Positions 1 to 8,624 of a stretch of DNA of 64,000 nt are shown piece by piece. The translations under genes and the position numbers were made by a program. Location: NCBI GenBank assembly GCA_947259995.1, contig CAMYOK010000002.1, forward strand, positions 412,881 to 476,880, read 5' to 3'. The notes beneath the pieces were generated by a model. The model searched no databases. It was not told the origin of the DNA and saw only the letters and a program-made list of their open reading frames with translations. Within the stretch, counting starts at the first letter, position 1; each line of letters begins with the position of its first letter. Source of the DNA: an uncultured Pseudomonadales bacterium (GTDB taxonomy: Bacteria > Pseudomonadota > Gammaproteobacteria > Pseudomonadales > Pseudohongiellaceae).

Positions 1-1
1 T

Positions 2-1198
2 CCGTGGATTAACCTTTTATACTTGTACATGAACCAGAGTCGCTTCGATGAGGCACGACGCGCCTTAGACAATCTCCTAGTTTGGCGCGACCAACAAGAA
101 CCTATCGTGGGGGTCATGAACCGCGCCGAACACTTCCTCGTCAGCGCGAGCTTCCTTCTCCTTGCAGGCTACTCGGAGGACGCGGCGACCCTAAGTGCCA
201 CCGCCTTGAACCAACCCGATCGCACGGGTTCATTCAGTGCCGATGAAGCGCAGAAAGACTCTATCGCCGCACTGATCAATCACATCGCCAACAGAACTGC
301 CTACGAGCACAAACTCGAACAAGCGGCGTGGCTAGACTTTCCCGAGTCACTCTACGCACGCGCTGATGCACTAAGCTTTTGGTTTAAATCTTGGCGCTCT
401 GGTCGACACGCGGCTTCATTATTTGCCCAGCCCCAGACTCTCATGAATCGTCTTCGCCCTTACGCCCCCTTGGACGTCCATATCCCCGAGTGGTTAGAAC
501 CAGAACTGGTTGCTTTACTGGGCGAAGGCGTGATTGGGGCAATTCTCGAAGATACTCTAAGCGAGGGGGCCTTCAGTCTCAACGAAGGCTATTACTTCGC
601 CTACCACACAGAGGTGAACGCCTTGAAAGGCAATGATGAGGCGACCTTGGAATACGCAAATCGCGCCTTGGCATTACTGCCTAACGAAGAGCATATGCTC
701 AAAGCCCGACTGTCGGCACGCGTAGCGGCAGTGGCTTGGCGCCGAGGCAATCTTGAAGTCGCTCTGAATAACTATGAAGTGGCGTTGCAATCCGACCCAA
801 GTATTTTCAGACGCTTAGGGCTCGAGCTGCCAGTCAATATTAGCGGTGTGGATGCGCCATTCGAACGCCAAGTCATCGAATACCTCGAAGCCTCACCCCG
901 CTTTCGAGCGCACGCCAATGGCTTGAATTTAGAGGTATTCCCACAGAACGAGCTGACGATTTGCCTTAGTACTCGTGGTGGTGCGCCGCTGTCTTGCGTA
1001 CAAATGGGGCCCATCGACGAAACACTAACGCTGCGACCTGAGCAGCAACTGGTGCAAGAATTTCACGAAAAAACCTTCGGTTTAGGGTATGATATCAGCC
1101 AATCTCAACGGATGAGATTGCTTGGCTCCAGCGTTATCCTTAGCTCACAAAACAATACCGATGCGCGGCAAAACCGCGATGCAGTGCTGCGTCCTTAG
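2..1198 (+). CDS. TPR-repeat protein, 5' end cut by the window
   Basis: The reading frame is open to the first base of the window; codons before the first possible start (TTG at 23) read PWINLLYLYMNQ, so the true N terminus probably lies outside. What remains is about 399 residues, mostly alpha-helical. TPR-like helix pairs can be seen in the first 40 residues (SRFDEARRALDNLL) and again in the second half, in NDEATLEYANRALALLP and RRGNLEVALNNYEVALQSDP. No signal peptide or enzymatic motif is visible in this part. The C-terminal 100 residues lose the TPR pattern. Proteins with this layout are often the C-terminal half of larger TPR or CadC-like regulators, but that cannot be decided here. It ends 14 bases before the MFS exporter gene on the same strand, so the two may be cotranscribed. 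Confidence 0.65.
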   Translation, partial: PWINLLYLYMNQSRFDEARRALDNLLVWRDQQEPIVGVMNRAEHFLVSASFLLLAGYSEDAATLSATALNQPDRTGSFSADEAQKDSIAALINHIANRTAYEHKLEQAAWLDFPESLYARADALSFWFKSWRSGRHAASLFAQPQTLMNRLRPYAPLDVHIPEWLEPELVALLGEGVIGAILEDTLSEGAFSLNEGYYFAYHTEVNALKGNDEATLEYANRALALLPNEEHMLKARLSARVAAVAWRRGNLEVALNNYEVALQSDPSIFRRLGLELPVNISGVDAPFERQVIEYLEASPRFRAHANGLNLEVFPQNELTICLSTRGGAPLSCVQMGPIDETLTLRPEQQLVQEFHEKTFGLGYDISQSQRMRLLGSSVILSSQNNTDARQNRDAVLRP

Positions 1199-1212
1199 CG
1201 GCAAAGGTTCCT

Positions 1213-2406
1213 ATGACAGCTCCAATTCAGAGCCTTTCCAAAGGGCTCATTTTGCTGCTTGCTGGCGTTTCAGCACTCGGCCCCATCGCTATGCAAATTT
1301 TGCTGCCTGGGATTCCAATTATTAAAGACAGTTTCGCCGTCAGCACCTCGGTGGCACAACTCACGCTAAGTCTATCCATGGCGGCCATCGCCATCGCCAC
1401 GCTGGCCTATGGCCCCCTCTCCGACCGATATGGTCGACGTCCAATCCTGATCACGGGCATCAGCATCACCATCATTGGCTCCATACTGTGCATCATGGCC
1501 CCTACAATAGAGCTGCTCATCGCGGGGCGCATTGTGCAGGCTGCCGGTGGCGCCGTTGGCTTAGTTGTTGCTCGCGCTATAGTGCGCGATGTCTACAATG
1601 CCAGTGAGTCGGCCTCAGTGATCGCGACACTCGTGATGGTGATGGTGGTGATGCCGATGCTCTCACCGGCTGTAGGCGGAGAGTTAATGGTGCGCTTTGA
1701 CTGGCATGCAGTGTTCTACTTGGTTGCTGGGATTGCCACTGCGCTACTAGTATTTCTTCTCATAGCCCTGCCCGAAACGCTACAGGAACCTGTTCCCTTC
1801 ACTGGTGTTGCAAACTTACTGCAGTCCTATTTGAGCTTATTAAAGGACCCTATCTTCAGTGGCTATGGCTACAGCGTCGCCTTCGTCTCGGTAGTCTTCT
1901 TCAGCTTTATCTCCGCCGCTCCGGAGATCATGGTAAGCGTTTTAGAGCGGCCCGCGACTGAGTATGGCTATTACTTCATTAGCATCCCGCTTGGCTTCAT
2001 GGTCGGCAATTATGTCACGCGACATTTGGGCAGACGCTTTGGCATTCACCGTATGATCGACTATGGCTCACGCATCTCGATTTTTGGTATCTCCATAGCA
2101 ATATTGTTGCATCTTGTCGGCATCACTCATCCTGCTGGGCTATTTTTCCCTATCGCCTTGGCGATCTTTGGCAACGGCATCACTTTGCCCAATGCACAGG
2201 CAGGCGCAATCAACGCAGCCCCAAAAATGGCAGGCACAGCCTCGGGTTTAACAGGTTTTATGCAGATGGGGTTTTCAGCAGTAGCGGCGCAAGCGGTGGC
2301 ATTAATTTTCAATGGCACGGTTTACCCAATGCTCAGCTTGATGCTTTGCGCCTCAGTCCTATCGCTGGTTTGCTTCAAGGGGCTGGTACCAAAAGGCCAC
2401 GAGTAG
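1213..2406 (+). CDS. Bcr/CflA-family MFS drug exporter
   Basis: A 397-residue inner-membrane protein with about 12 hydrophobic segments, the usual length for DHA1 drug/proton antiporters of the Bcr/CflA family. MFS motif A is clear as GPLSDRYGRRP at residues 67-77. The N-terminal GPIAMQILLPGIPIIKDSF is typical of Bcr/CflA members, where it reads D-hyphen-acid-rich in many relatives (DMYLPALP); here the acidic residue of that loop is missing, which may alter substrate preference. The family exports bicyclomycin, sulfonamides, florfenicol or cysteine; the substrate here is not predictable. An AAAGG ribosome site ends 5 bases before the ATG. It probably shares a transcript with the TPR gene upstream and converges with the Na/Pi transporter gene, leaving only one base between the stops. 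Confidence 0.85.
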   Translation: MTAPIQSLSKGLILLLAGVSALGPIAMQILLPGIPIIKDSFAVSTSVAQLTLSLSMAAIAIATLAYGPLSDRYGRRPILITGISITIIGSILCIMAPTIELLIAGRIVQAAGGAVGLVVARAIVRDVYNASESASVIATLVMVMVVMPMLSPAVGGELMVRFDWHAVFYLVAGIATALLVFLLIALPETLQEPVPFTGVANLLQSYLSLLKDPIFSGYGYSVAFVSVVFFSFISAAPEIMVSVLERPATEYGYYFISIPLGFMVGNYVTRHLGRRFGIHRMIDYGSRISIFGISIAILLHLVGITHPAGLFFPIALAIFGNGITLPNAQAGAINAAPKMAGTASGLTGFMQMGFSAVAAQAVALIFNGTVYPMLSLMLCASVLSLVCFKGLVPKGHE

Positions 2407-2407
2407 A

Positions 2408-4069
2408 TCAGTTATGGTAGGTCTCAAGTATGTTCACTGCGTGGTTTTTAATGTGTCGTAAGGAGACGAACATATCGCTGTAGGATTGTGCGGGGATAGA
2501 TTGACAATTGCCTGTCTTCAAACGCTCAAGATGATCATCGCGCATATTGTTGGCCATACGATTTAAGCGCTTCGACTCATCAATAAGGCTAGTAATGCGC
2601 GTAGAATCGGCACGTTTCTTACGAGCGTTACATACGCGTCCGACAAAGGAATCCACTTCATTGCAGAAGCTCTGCAAGTCAGCCCATGCCTCTGGGCTCA
2701 AAGACTCTTTCTGCTTATACAGGCGAGCCCGATAGATACTAAAGGACTGCAAACTGTCGGCGATACTTTCCAGTTCATCAGCCATTCGGATCAAGCCATA
2801 AGCGCGCGCAGACTGCCCTTGCGTAATGCTATCGGTCAACAGGGTCGTAACAAATTTGATCATCTCCTCTTCAATATTGTCAGTAATATCTTCAAGGTGA
2901 TTGATGCGTTCATACAACTCTTTATCGTGAGCGTCTTTGCCGATGTATTCCTTGGTGAGATTGAACATTTCCCGAGTGATCTCAATCAGGTTGTCCATCT
3001 CTAGGTCGGCCTGCTGCAGGGCAACCTCTGGCGCCATCGTTGAGCGCGTGCCAAGGTACTTGAGCTTGTGAACCTCTTTCTCACCACGGCTTGGTACCAA
3101 CCACGTTACGCAGCGCACAAGGAAATCGATTAGAGGAATCCACAGCAACACGTTCAGCACGTTGAACATGGTGTGTGCTACGGCGATATGCCAAGCGATA
3201 TTTGGGCGCGAACCATCGGCATCGACTGCATCGGCAGGATTGGCCACGATCCATTCTATGAATTCCACATAGAAGGGGAACATGAGAATAAAGATCAATG
3301 CGCCCAATAGATTGAAAATAGCGTGGGCGCGGGCTGTGCGCACCGCCGAGGTGTTGGCGCCAATTGCGGCCAGTTGCGCTGTAATCGTTGTGCCGACGTT
3401 TTCACCGATAATCAAGGCCACTGCCGTATTGAAGTCGATCACACCAGTCGAGGCGAGAGTGATCGTGATCCCCAGCATCGCGGAGCTACTTTGAATAATA
3501 ACGGTAAGCACGCAACCAATCGCCACACAGGCCAAGAGACTGCCTAAGGTCTGAGCATCGAATAGGTGCAGATAGGAAATAAAGTTTTGATCGGTTCGCA
3601 GGGGTGCAAAGGCACCGCTCATGAACTCGAGACCAGTAAAGATCAACCCTAGGGCAACAAAAGTCTTACCGATGGCGCTAGTGCGAGCGGTCTTGCCGGC
3701 CATCATGGGGTAGATACCCAAGCCTATTAGCAATAGGCCATACTTGCCCACTTTGATGGACAGTATCCACCCTGTGATCGTCGTCCCTATATTGGCGCCG
3801 AGAATTACCCCGATGGCTTGCTTGAGCTCGATGAGGCCAGCATTCACGAGGGAGACGGTCATGACCGTAGAGATACTGCTAGATTGAACGAAGACGGTAA
3901 TCCCAAGCCCAGCTAAGACAGCCAGTACTCGGTTTTTTGTGAGGGTAGCGAGAATACTCTGAATTGCATCAGTGCTACCAGATTGCAGACCTTCGGAAAG
4001 GAATTTAAGGCCAAGGAAAAAGACCCCCAAGCCGCCGATAGCCGTATATGAAATTTCGAAGTAATTCAT
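2408..4069 (-). CDS. Na/Pi cotransporter family protein with PhoU-like tail
   Basis: A 553-residue protein with two halves. Residues 1 to about 330 are membrane segments with the duplicated NptA/YjbB-type sodium-phosphate cotransporter repeats, each holding a QSSS motif (FVQSSSISTVMTVS and IIQSSSAMLGITIT) and a GANIGTT/GENVGTT motif. Residues from about 350 on are a charged helical PhoU-like domain (HLEDITDNIEEEMIKF, IRMADELESIADS). The family moves phosphate with sodium; in bacteria YjbB acts as a phosphate exporter, so direction is uncertain. It follows copD on the same strand after a 96-base gap and may have its own promoter. A paralogue with the same architecture lies at 19469-21163. Confidence 0.85.
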   Translation of the reverse strand: MNYFEISYTAIGGLGVFFLGLKFLSEGLQSGSTDAIQSILATLTKNRVLAVLAGLGITVFVQSSSISTVMTVSLVNAGLIELKQAIGVILGANIGTTITGWILSIKVGKYGLLLIGLGIYPMMAGKTARTSAIGKTFVALGLIFTGLEFMSGAFAPLRTDQNFISYLHLFDAQTLGSLLACVAIGCVLTVIIQSSSAMLGITITLASTGVIDFNTAVALIIGENVGTTITAQLAAIGANTSAVRTARAHAIFNLLGALIFILMFPFYVEFIEWIVANPADAVDADGSRPNIAWHIAVAHTMFNVLNVLLWIPLIDFLVRCVTWLVPSRGEKEVHKLKYLGTRSTMAPEVALQQADLEMDNLIEITREMFNLTKEYIGKDAHDKELYERINHLEDITDNIEEEMIKFVTTLLTDSITQGQSARAYGLIRMADELESIADSLQSFSIYRARLYKQKESLSPEAWADLQSFCNEVDSFVGRVCNARKKRADSTRITSLIDESKRLNRMANNMRDDHLERLKTGNCQSIPAQSYSDMFVSLRHIKNHAVNILETYHN

Positions 4070-4165
4070 TGCCGCGAAGTCTATTCAAAGAGAACGCATA
4101 TTACAATTTCTTTGCATTTTTTTTACCAAATCAACTTATTTGGGCAGGCTAAATGAGAGCTGTTC

Positions 4166-5107
4166 TCACATCAAATGCGCGGGACCCGTCACAGTGCTCA
4201 GAAGCGACGTGACCACTAGAATCACTATCGCCAACCCCAATTCGCCCTTAATTGATCGCGCTAAGGGCGCCGTTCCTGCTACTTGTAACGCAGGCACTAG
4301 GCGAAACTTATTCAAAGCAGCTAGGCTTAAAAGGCACACAACTAAGAGGATTTTTAGCAGCAACATCGCGCCATAGGCCGTAGTGATAAGCTCTGTAGGG
4401 TTCGCTAATAGTTGCGTCGACAAATAAACTCCAGCAACAGCCAGGCACAGGGTAATAGCCCAACCCCAATCACCGAAGCGTTTCATCAACGAGTGCAGGG
4501 TCACACCTGGCTCAGTCTTACAGAGCAATAATAAAGGATAAAAAGCGCCAACCCACATTGCGATGGCCAATACATGCACAGCTAATAAGAGTTGTTCTAT
4601 GACTCCGAGACTGGCGATATGTCCAAGCTTCGCGAACCCCGTCGCCGCAGTGCCAAACCCCAGCACTATTAGTATTATAATCAACGAGCTAATTGCAGAA
4701 GATCGTGTATGACTATCTCCATATCGTAGTAATAGTATAGCGACACCAAAAGCCAGAAAGCTCGTTGCTTTCCACACGGTGCCATCCCCAATTGCCGTTT
4801 GCATGACAATCGTGCTCATTAACCAGTCGAACATGCCGGCAAGCCCATTTTGGTTTATCGAGCCTACCTGCAATAGGAAAAACAAGCCGACGCTTACCAG
4901 GCCAAGGGTGCTATTGAACAATAGATAGGCAGTTAAGCGATGCGCAAGCGCGAAGGGGCTGGTCGCGGTAGCCGTGTCGGCTGCAGCGCTAGCGCGTTGA
5001 GTAGAGAATAGCCAAATGACGAAGAATGCACCAATGAGGCTGACGAAACTGACATATGCTGCGAGCTTAGTCAGTAGTATCGCCAGCACCCAAGGGTCTA
5101 GTGTCAT
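4166..5107 (-). CDS. copD: CopD/PcoD family copper-resistance membrane protein
   Basis: A 313-residue polytopic protein with about eight hydrophobic segments, matching the CopD/PcoD family, which is thought to take copper from the periplasm into or across the inner membrane together with CopC. Family features include the central HVLAIAMWVGAFYPLLLL stretch with its conserved histidine and tryptophan, and the C-terminal LLLKILLVVCLLSLAALNKFRLVP segment typical of CopD. It starts five bases after the stop of copC on the same strand, so the two are almost certainly one operon. Its C terminus reaches GPAHLM. The call rests on this pattern and on the adjacent copC; the direction of copper flow is not something the sequence can tell. 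Confidence 0.85.
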   Translation of the reverse strand: MTLDPWVLAILLTKLAAYVSFVSLIGAFFVIWLFSTQRASAAADTATATSPFALAHRLTAYLLFNSTLGLVSVGLFFLLQVGSINQNGLAGMFDWLMSTIVMQTAIGDGTVWKATSFLAFGVAILLLRYGDSHTRSSAISSLIIILIVLGFGTAATGFAKLGHIASLGVIEQLLLAVHVLAIAMWVGAFYPLLLLCKTEPGVTLHSLMKRFGDWGWAITLCLAVAGVYLSTQLLANPTELITTAYGAMLLLKILLVVCLLSLAALNKFRLVPALQVAGTAPLARSIKGELGLAIVILVVTSLLSTVTGPAHLM

Positions 5108-5112
5108 GCTAA

Positions 5113-5556
5113 TTAATGAGAATGGTCGTCGTGTGAGTGCGCCGCGCCACTATCGCCGTGACTATGAGATTCACCATGATCCATCACCGCCGCAGGGGCG
5201 CTCGGATCAACTGTAAATGCGAACTCGTTGCTGACCGAATGGCCATCATCGCCAATAGCTGTCCAAGTAACCACATACTCGCCGGCCGCTAGAAACGGCA
5301 TCGGCATATGGAAGCGCGCCTGAGCAGCGGCTACTGGCGTAAAACCGATATCCACAGGGCCTGCGCTACCTTTGACTTCGACACGCACTAGGCGCACTTC
5401 ACCGCCAAAGGTCAACATCATGACCGAAGGAGAGGAAACCGTCTCACCACCTTTTGGCGAAGTCATTTCTAAATGCGTGTGCGCTAATGCTGATACTTGT
5501 ACGCCGAGCGCCAACACGGCAGCCATAAGCAACTGAAATAATTTGAATTTATTCAT
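5113..5556 (-). CDS. copC: CopC family periplasmic copper-binding protein with His-rich tail
   Basis: A 147-residue exported protein. Residues 1-25 are a signal peptide ending ALA, so the mature protein would begin with histidine (HTHLEMTSP), the position of the N-terminal Cu(II) ligand in CopC. The D-x-H pair of the Cu(II) site is present in GDDGHSVSNEF. The fold is a short beta-sandwich (about residues 26-118). The last 22 residues form a His-rich tail with seven histidines (DHGESHSHGDSGAAHSHDD...), which typical CopC proteins lack and which may be an extra metal-storage arm. An AGGGA ribosome site lies just upstream of the ATG. It is the first gene of copC-copD, so a promoter should lie in the 248-base gap up to 5804. 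Confidence 0.9.
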   Translation of the reverse strand: MNKFKLFQLLMAAVLALGVQVSALAHTHLEMTSPKGGETVSSPSVMMLTFGGEVRLVRVEVKGSAGPVDIGFTPVAAAQARFHMPMPFLAAGEYVVTWTAIGDDGHSVSNEFAFTVDPSAPAAVMDHGESHSHGDSGAAHSHDDHSH

Positions 5557-5683
5557 TTTTCCCTAGCATCCTTTGGTTTGCTCTTATTTATCAGAGCATC
5601 ATTGTTACGCGATTATTCAATTCGCATGCTGCGGCCCTTAGTGTAACTGAGCCTTACGCAAATTCTAAGACTATGCACTGTTT

Positions 5684-5710
5684 CTAGCCGCGACATATTG
5701 TCGCGCCTAG
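5684..5710. promoter_or_regulatory. 27-bp interrupted palindrome, candidate operator
   Basis: Arms CGCGACA (5689-5695) and TGTCGCG (5699-5705) are perfect inverted repeats around TAT, and each is flanked one base further out by CTAG, which is itself palindromic. Only one pair of the 27 bases fails to match. It lies in the 248-base divergent gap between copC (minus, starts 5556) and the 2-hydroxyacid dehydrogenase (plus, starts 5805), so it could control either gene. No U-tract follows on either strand, which speaks against a terminator. The binding protein is unknown. Confidence 0.4.
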
Positions 5711-5804
5711 AGCATATAGCGTGTTTATAGCGAAGTCACCATGAACCCTTGCTGAATACAATGTAAGGCGTCAATTAGGCATTTCATCTGCTAGAATTGC
5801 CCTC

Positions 5805-6758
5805 ATGACAAATTTTACAACTCCAACCAAGCACGTCCTCATCGCCAATGAGTTTCACCCAGAAACCATTGCCTTGCTCGATACTCAATACACCACACAT
5901 AAGCTATGGTTATTAGAATCGATCGAGGAGCAAGAAGCCCTTATTGCAGAGATTGCACCTTACTGTGACGCGGTCGCGACAGCCTCATGGGCGACCAACC
6001 CGCTGATTTACCAACTCCCCAAGCTAAAGCTCATTAGCTGTTTCGGTGTGGGCGTCGATGGCATTGATTTCGACATTACGCGCGCACGCAAGATTCAGGT
6101 AAGCAACACCCCCGAGGTTCTCAATGACGCAGTTGCCGACCTCGCAATGGGCTTGGTGTTGGCGACATCGCGTAACCTCATCAACGCTGACGCCTATGCA
6201 CGCAGCGGCAGCTGGCCATTAGCCCCGTTTCCTTTCGGGCGCAGTCTCGCAGGCAAGACCCTAGGCATCATCGGCTTGGGAGCTATTGGTGAAGAAATCG
6301 CCCTAAGAGCCCTAGCGTTTCGTATGAAAATCGCCTATCACAACCGTAGCGAGAAGGATTTACCCTTCCCTTATTACGCGAGTATCGAAGAGCTTGCGCA
6401 GCATAGTGATATTTTGCTGTCCATGCTGCCAGGGGGAAGTGCCACAGACAAAATCGTCGGCAAAGAAATCTTTGCGGCCTTGGGAGCAGAGGGCGTCTTT
6501 ATTAACGTGGGGCGCGGCAGCACGGTCGATGAGAGCGCCCTTAGTGAGGCGCTGCGCAGCAAGCAGATCGCAGCGGCTGGCTTAGATGTCTATGAGCAAG
6601 AACCACATATCCCGGAGGCCTTAACGGCGCTAGACAATGTCGTCCTTTTCCCTCACATCGGCAGCGCTACTGTAGAGACACGACGGGCTATGGGCCAATT
6701 GGTGATCGACAACTTAAATGCCCATTTTATGCAGCAAACTTTATTAACCCCCATATAG
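5805..6758 (+). CDS. D-isomer-specific 2-hydroxyacid dehydrogenase
   Basis: A 317-residue NAD(P)-dependent oxidoreductase of the D-2-hydroxyacid dehydrogenase family (glyoxylate/hydroxypyruvate reductase-like), cytoplasmic. The Rossmann motif is GIIGLGAIGEEIA at about residues 154-166. Catalytic residues of the family are visible: Arg in NVGRGSTVDE, Glu in GLDVYEQEP and His in LFPHIGSATVETR. Length is normal for the family, with no C-terminal ACT domain, so it is not a SerA-type phosphoglycerate dehydrogenase. The substrate is probably a small 2-oxoacid such as hydroxypyruvate or glyoxylate. No strong ribosome site precedes the ATG. It stands alone between copC (divergent) and a secreted dehydrogenase-like gene downstream. 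Confidence 0.85.
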   Translation: MTNFTTPTKHVLIANEFHPETIALLDTQYTTHKLWLLESIEEQEALIAEIAPYCDAVATASWATNPLIYQLPKLKLISCFGVGVDGIDFDITRARKIQVSNTPEVLNDAVADLAMGLVLATSRNLINADAYARSGSWPLAPFPFGRSLAGKTLGIIGLGAIGEEIALRALAFRMKIAYHNRSEKDLPFPYYASIEELAQHSDILLSMLPGGSATDKIVGKEIFAALGAEGVFINVGRGSTVDESALSEALRSKQIAAAGLDVYEQEPHIPEALTALDNVVLFPHIGSATVETRRAMGQLVIDNLNAHFMQQTLLTPI

Positions 6759-6840
6759 GCTCAACGCTTTCTTGCTGCTCTTACAATGAGAGTTCGATAC
6801 AATGAAGCGCTAAGTCATTAACCCGGTACAGGATTTTTCC

Positions 6841-7950
6841 ATGAGAACTTTGACGCAACTCCTAACAGCGGCACTCCTTGTAGTGGCACTTCCCTTCGCC
6901 ACCGCCACCGCACAGAACCAGCCCGGATTCCGTTTAGAGAAAGCCGTAGAAGGCATCGATGTTCCTTGGGGCATGGCATGGTTATCTGACGAGCAAATGC
7001 TAGTCAGTAATCGTGCTGGCCAGTTGTATTTAGTAGAGGGCGGCAATCTCAGCGCCCCTATTGGCGGCCTACCAGAAGTTCACGTCAACGGTCAGGGCGG
7101 GCTTCTCGATGTTGTCACGCACCCTAACTACGCACAGAACGGTTGGATCTACATAAGCTACTCAAGCCCAGAGGGTCCCGGTGCAGGCAGCCACACCGCA
7201 ATCATGCGCGCCAAATTGCAAGGCAACACTCTCGTAGAGCAACAAGTCCTCTATAAAGGCGAAGAAAATACCAATCGTGGCCAACATTATGGCAGCCGCA
7301 TCGCATTCGACCGTGACGGCTACCTCTACTTTTCAATTGGCGACCGTGGTGCCCATTTCGAAAATGCTCAGCAACTAGACCGCGATGGCGGCAAGATTTA
7401 TCGCTTGCATGATGATGGTCGCATCCCTGCAGACAATCCTTTCGTTAACACGCCAGATGCAAAGCCGGAAGTTTACTCTCACGGCCACCGCAATCCTCAA
7501 GGGCTTGCGATGTACCCGCCCACAGGAGAAATTTGGGAGCACGAACATGGCCCAATGGGTGGCGATGAAGTTAACCTCATCGAACCAGGCAAGAACTACG
7601 GCTGGCCCATCATCGGTTACGGCATTAACTACAATGGTCAGCCACTTGCGGTAGCGACCTCGCGCGACGGCATGGAACAGCCTAAGTTTTACTGGGACCC
7701 ATCTATTGCACCCTCTGGCATGGCCTTTATCAACAGCGACAACTACGGCCCTGAGTTACGCAATCACCTGCTCGTCGGCTCATTGAAATTCCGCTACATC
7801 GTGCACCTAGTGTTAGAGGGCAATAATATCGTAGCCGATGAAATCGTCTTCGACGGTATCGGCCGTGTACGTAATATCAAACAAGGCCCGGATGGCTATA
7901 TTTATGTCGCGACTGAAGGCGATGGCATTATGCGCATCTTGCCGGAATAA
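6841..7950 (+). CDS. PQQ-dependent sugar dehydrogenase-like beta-propeller (YliI/Asd type)
   Basis: A 369-residue exported protein. Residues 1-24 are a signal peptide (LLTAALLVVALPFATATAQ). The rest matches the soluble aldose sugar dehydrogenase/sorbosone dehydrogenase family, a six-bladed propeller that oxidises aldoses with PQQ and calcium in the periplasm. Family signatures include PWGMAWL, the GGLLDVVTHPNYAQNGWIY stretch, YSHGHRNPQGLAM (catalytic His and PQQ contacts), HEHGPMGGDEVN and KNYGWPIIGYGINY. No PQQ biosynthesis genes are in the window, so cofactor supply is unknown. A carbonic anhydrase gene follows after 41 bases on the same strand. Confidence 0.9.
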   Translation: MRTLTQLLTAALLVVALPFATATAQNQPGFRLEKAVEGIDVPWGMAWLSDEQMLVSNRAGQLYLVEGGNLSAPIGGLPEVHVNGQGGLLDVVTHPNYAQNGWIYISYSSPEGPGAGSHTAIMRAKLQGNTLVEQQVLYKGEENTNRGQHYGSRIAFDRDGYLYFSIGDRGAHFENAQQLDRDGGKIYRLHDDGRIPADNPFVNTPDAKPEVYSHGHRNPQGLAMYPPTGEIWEHEHGPMGGDEVNLIEPGKNYGWPIIGYGINYNGQPLAVATSRDGMEQPKFYWDPSIAPSGMAFINSDNYGPELRNHLLVGSLKFRYIVHLVLEGNNIVADEIVFDGIGRVRNIKQGPDGYIYVATEGDGIMRILPE

Positions 7951-7991
7951 AAACGACCGAAAAACGAAGTACTAGAGAGGCATAACGAAAA

Positions 7992-8624
7992 ATGACAGAC
8001 GAACTCTTAGCTGGTTACCAACGCTTTAAAGAGGGCTATTTTTCTGAGAATCGAGACAAACTACGACAACTCGCAGAAGAGCAAAAGCCCAAGCATGTTT
8101 TGATTACTTGCTGTGACGCTCGTATGGAACCAGCCCTTATTTTCGACACCGAACCAGGTGAGCTATTTGTCATTCGCAACGTCGCCAACCTTGTGCCACC
8201 TTATGAGATTGAAGGCTCATACCACGGCACCAGTGCGGCATTAGAGTTTGCTATCACAGTGCTTGAAGTCCCCGAGATCATCGTCCTTGGCCATTCGCGC
8301 TGCGGTGGCATTCGCTCGTTAGTGATGGACGCGAAAAAACTGCCTCAAGATACATTCATCTCGCGCTGGATGTCGATTGTGGCGCCAGTGGCAGACCTAG
8401 CCGACCCCAACCGTCTGCATGACTACGCAACGTTTAACTACTGCGAACAAGCTGCCGTAGGTTTTTCTTTGCAAAACTTAATGACCTTTCCCTTCATTAA
8501 AGAGCGCGTAGAGGCCGGCAAGTTAACGCTCAAAGGTTGGCACTACAATATCGTCACCGGCTCGCTCAAACAGATTCATGACCAAGACACTATCTCTACG
8601 ATTGTAGAGGAAGCGCAGGACTAA
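7992..8624 (+). CDS. Beta-class carbonic anhydrase
   Basis: A 210-residue cytoplasmic zinc enzyme that interconverts CO2 and bicarbonate. The zinc ligands are Cys40, His101 and Cys104, in CCDAR (residues 40-44, with the Asp42/Arg44 dyad) and GHSRCGG. Length and spacing fit the bacterial beta-class enzymes of the Can/CynT group. A GAGAGG ribosome site lies about 11 bases before the ATG. It may be cotranscribed with the sugar dehydrogenase-like gene. Its 3' end overlaps by four bases the end of the ABC exporter gene on the other strand. Supply of bicarbonate to the pyruvate carboxylase encoded at 33.8-37.1 kb is a plausible role, but this is inference. Confidence 0.95.
   Translation: MTDELLAGYQRFKEGYFSENRDKLRQLAEEQKPKHVLITCCDARMEPALIFDTEPGELFVIRNVANLVPPYEIEGSYHGTSAALEFAITVLEVPEIIVLGHSRCGGIRSLVMDAKKLPQDTFISRWMSIVAPVADLADPNRLHDYATFNYCEQAAVGFSLQNLMTFPFIKERVEAGKLTLKGWHYNIVTGSLKQIHDQDTISTIVEEAQD

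Noticed and set aside
4105..4145. CCAAAT/ATTTGG dyad with a T run between copD and the Na/Pi transporter gene
   Set aside because: The T run is on the wrong side for the minus-strand transcripts, and the stem is only six AT-rich pairs.
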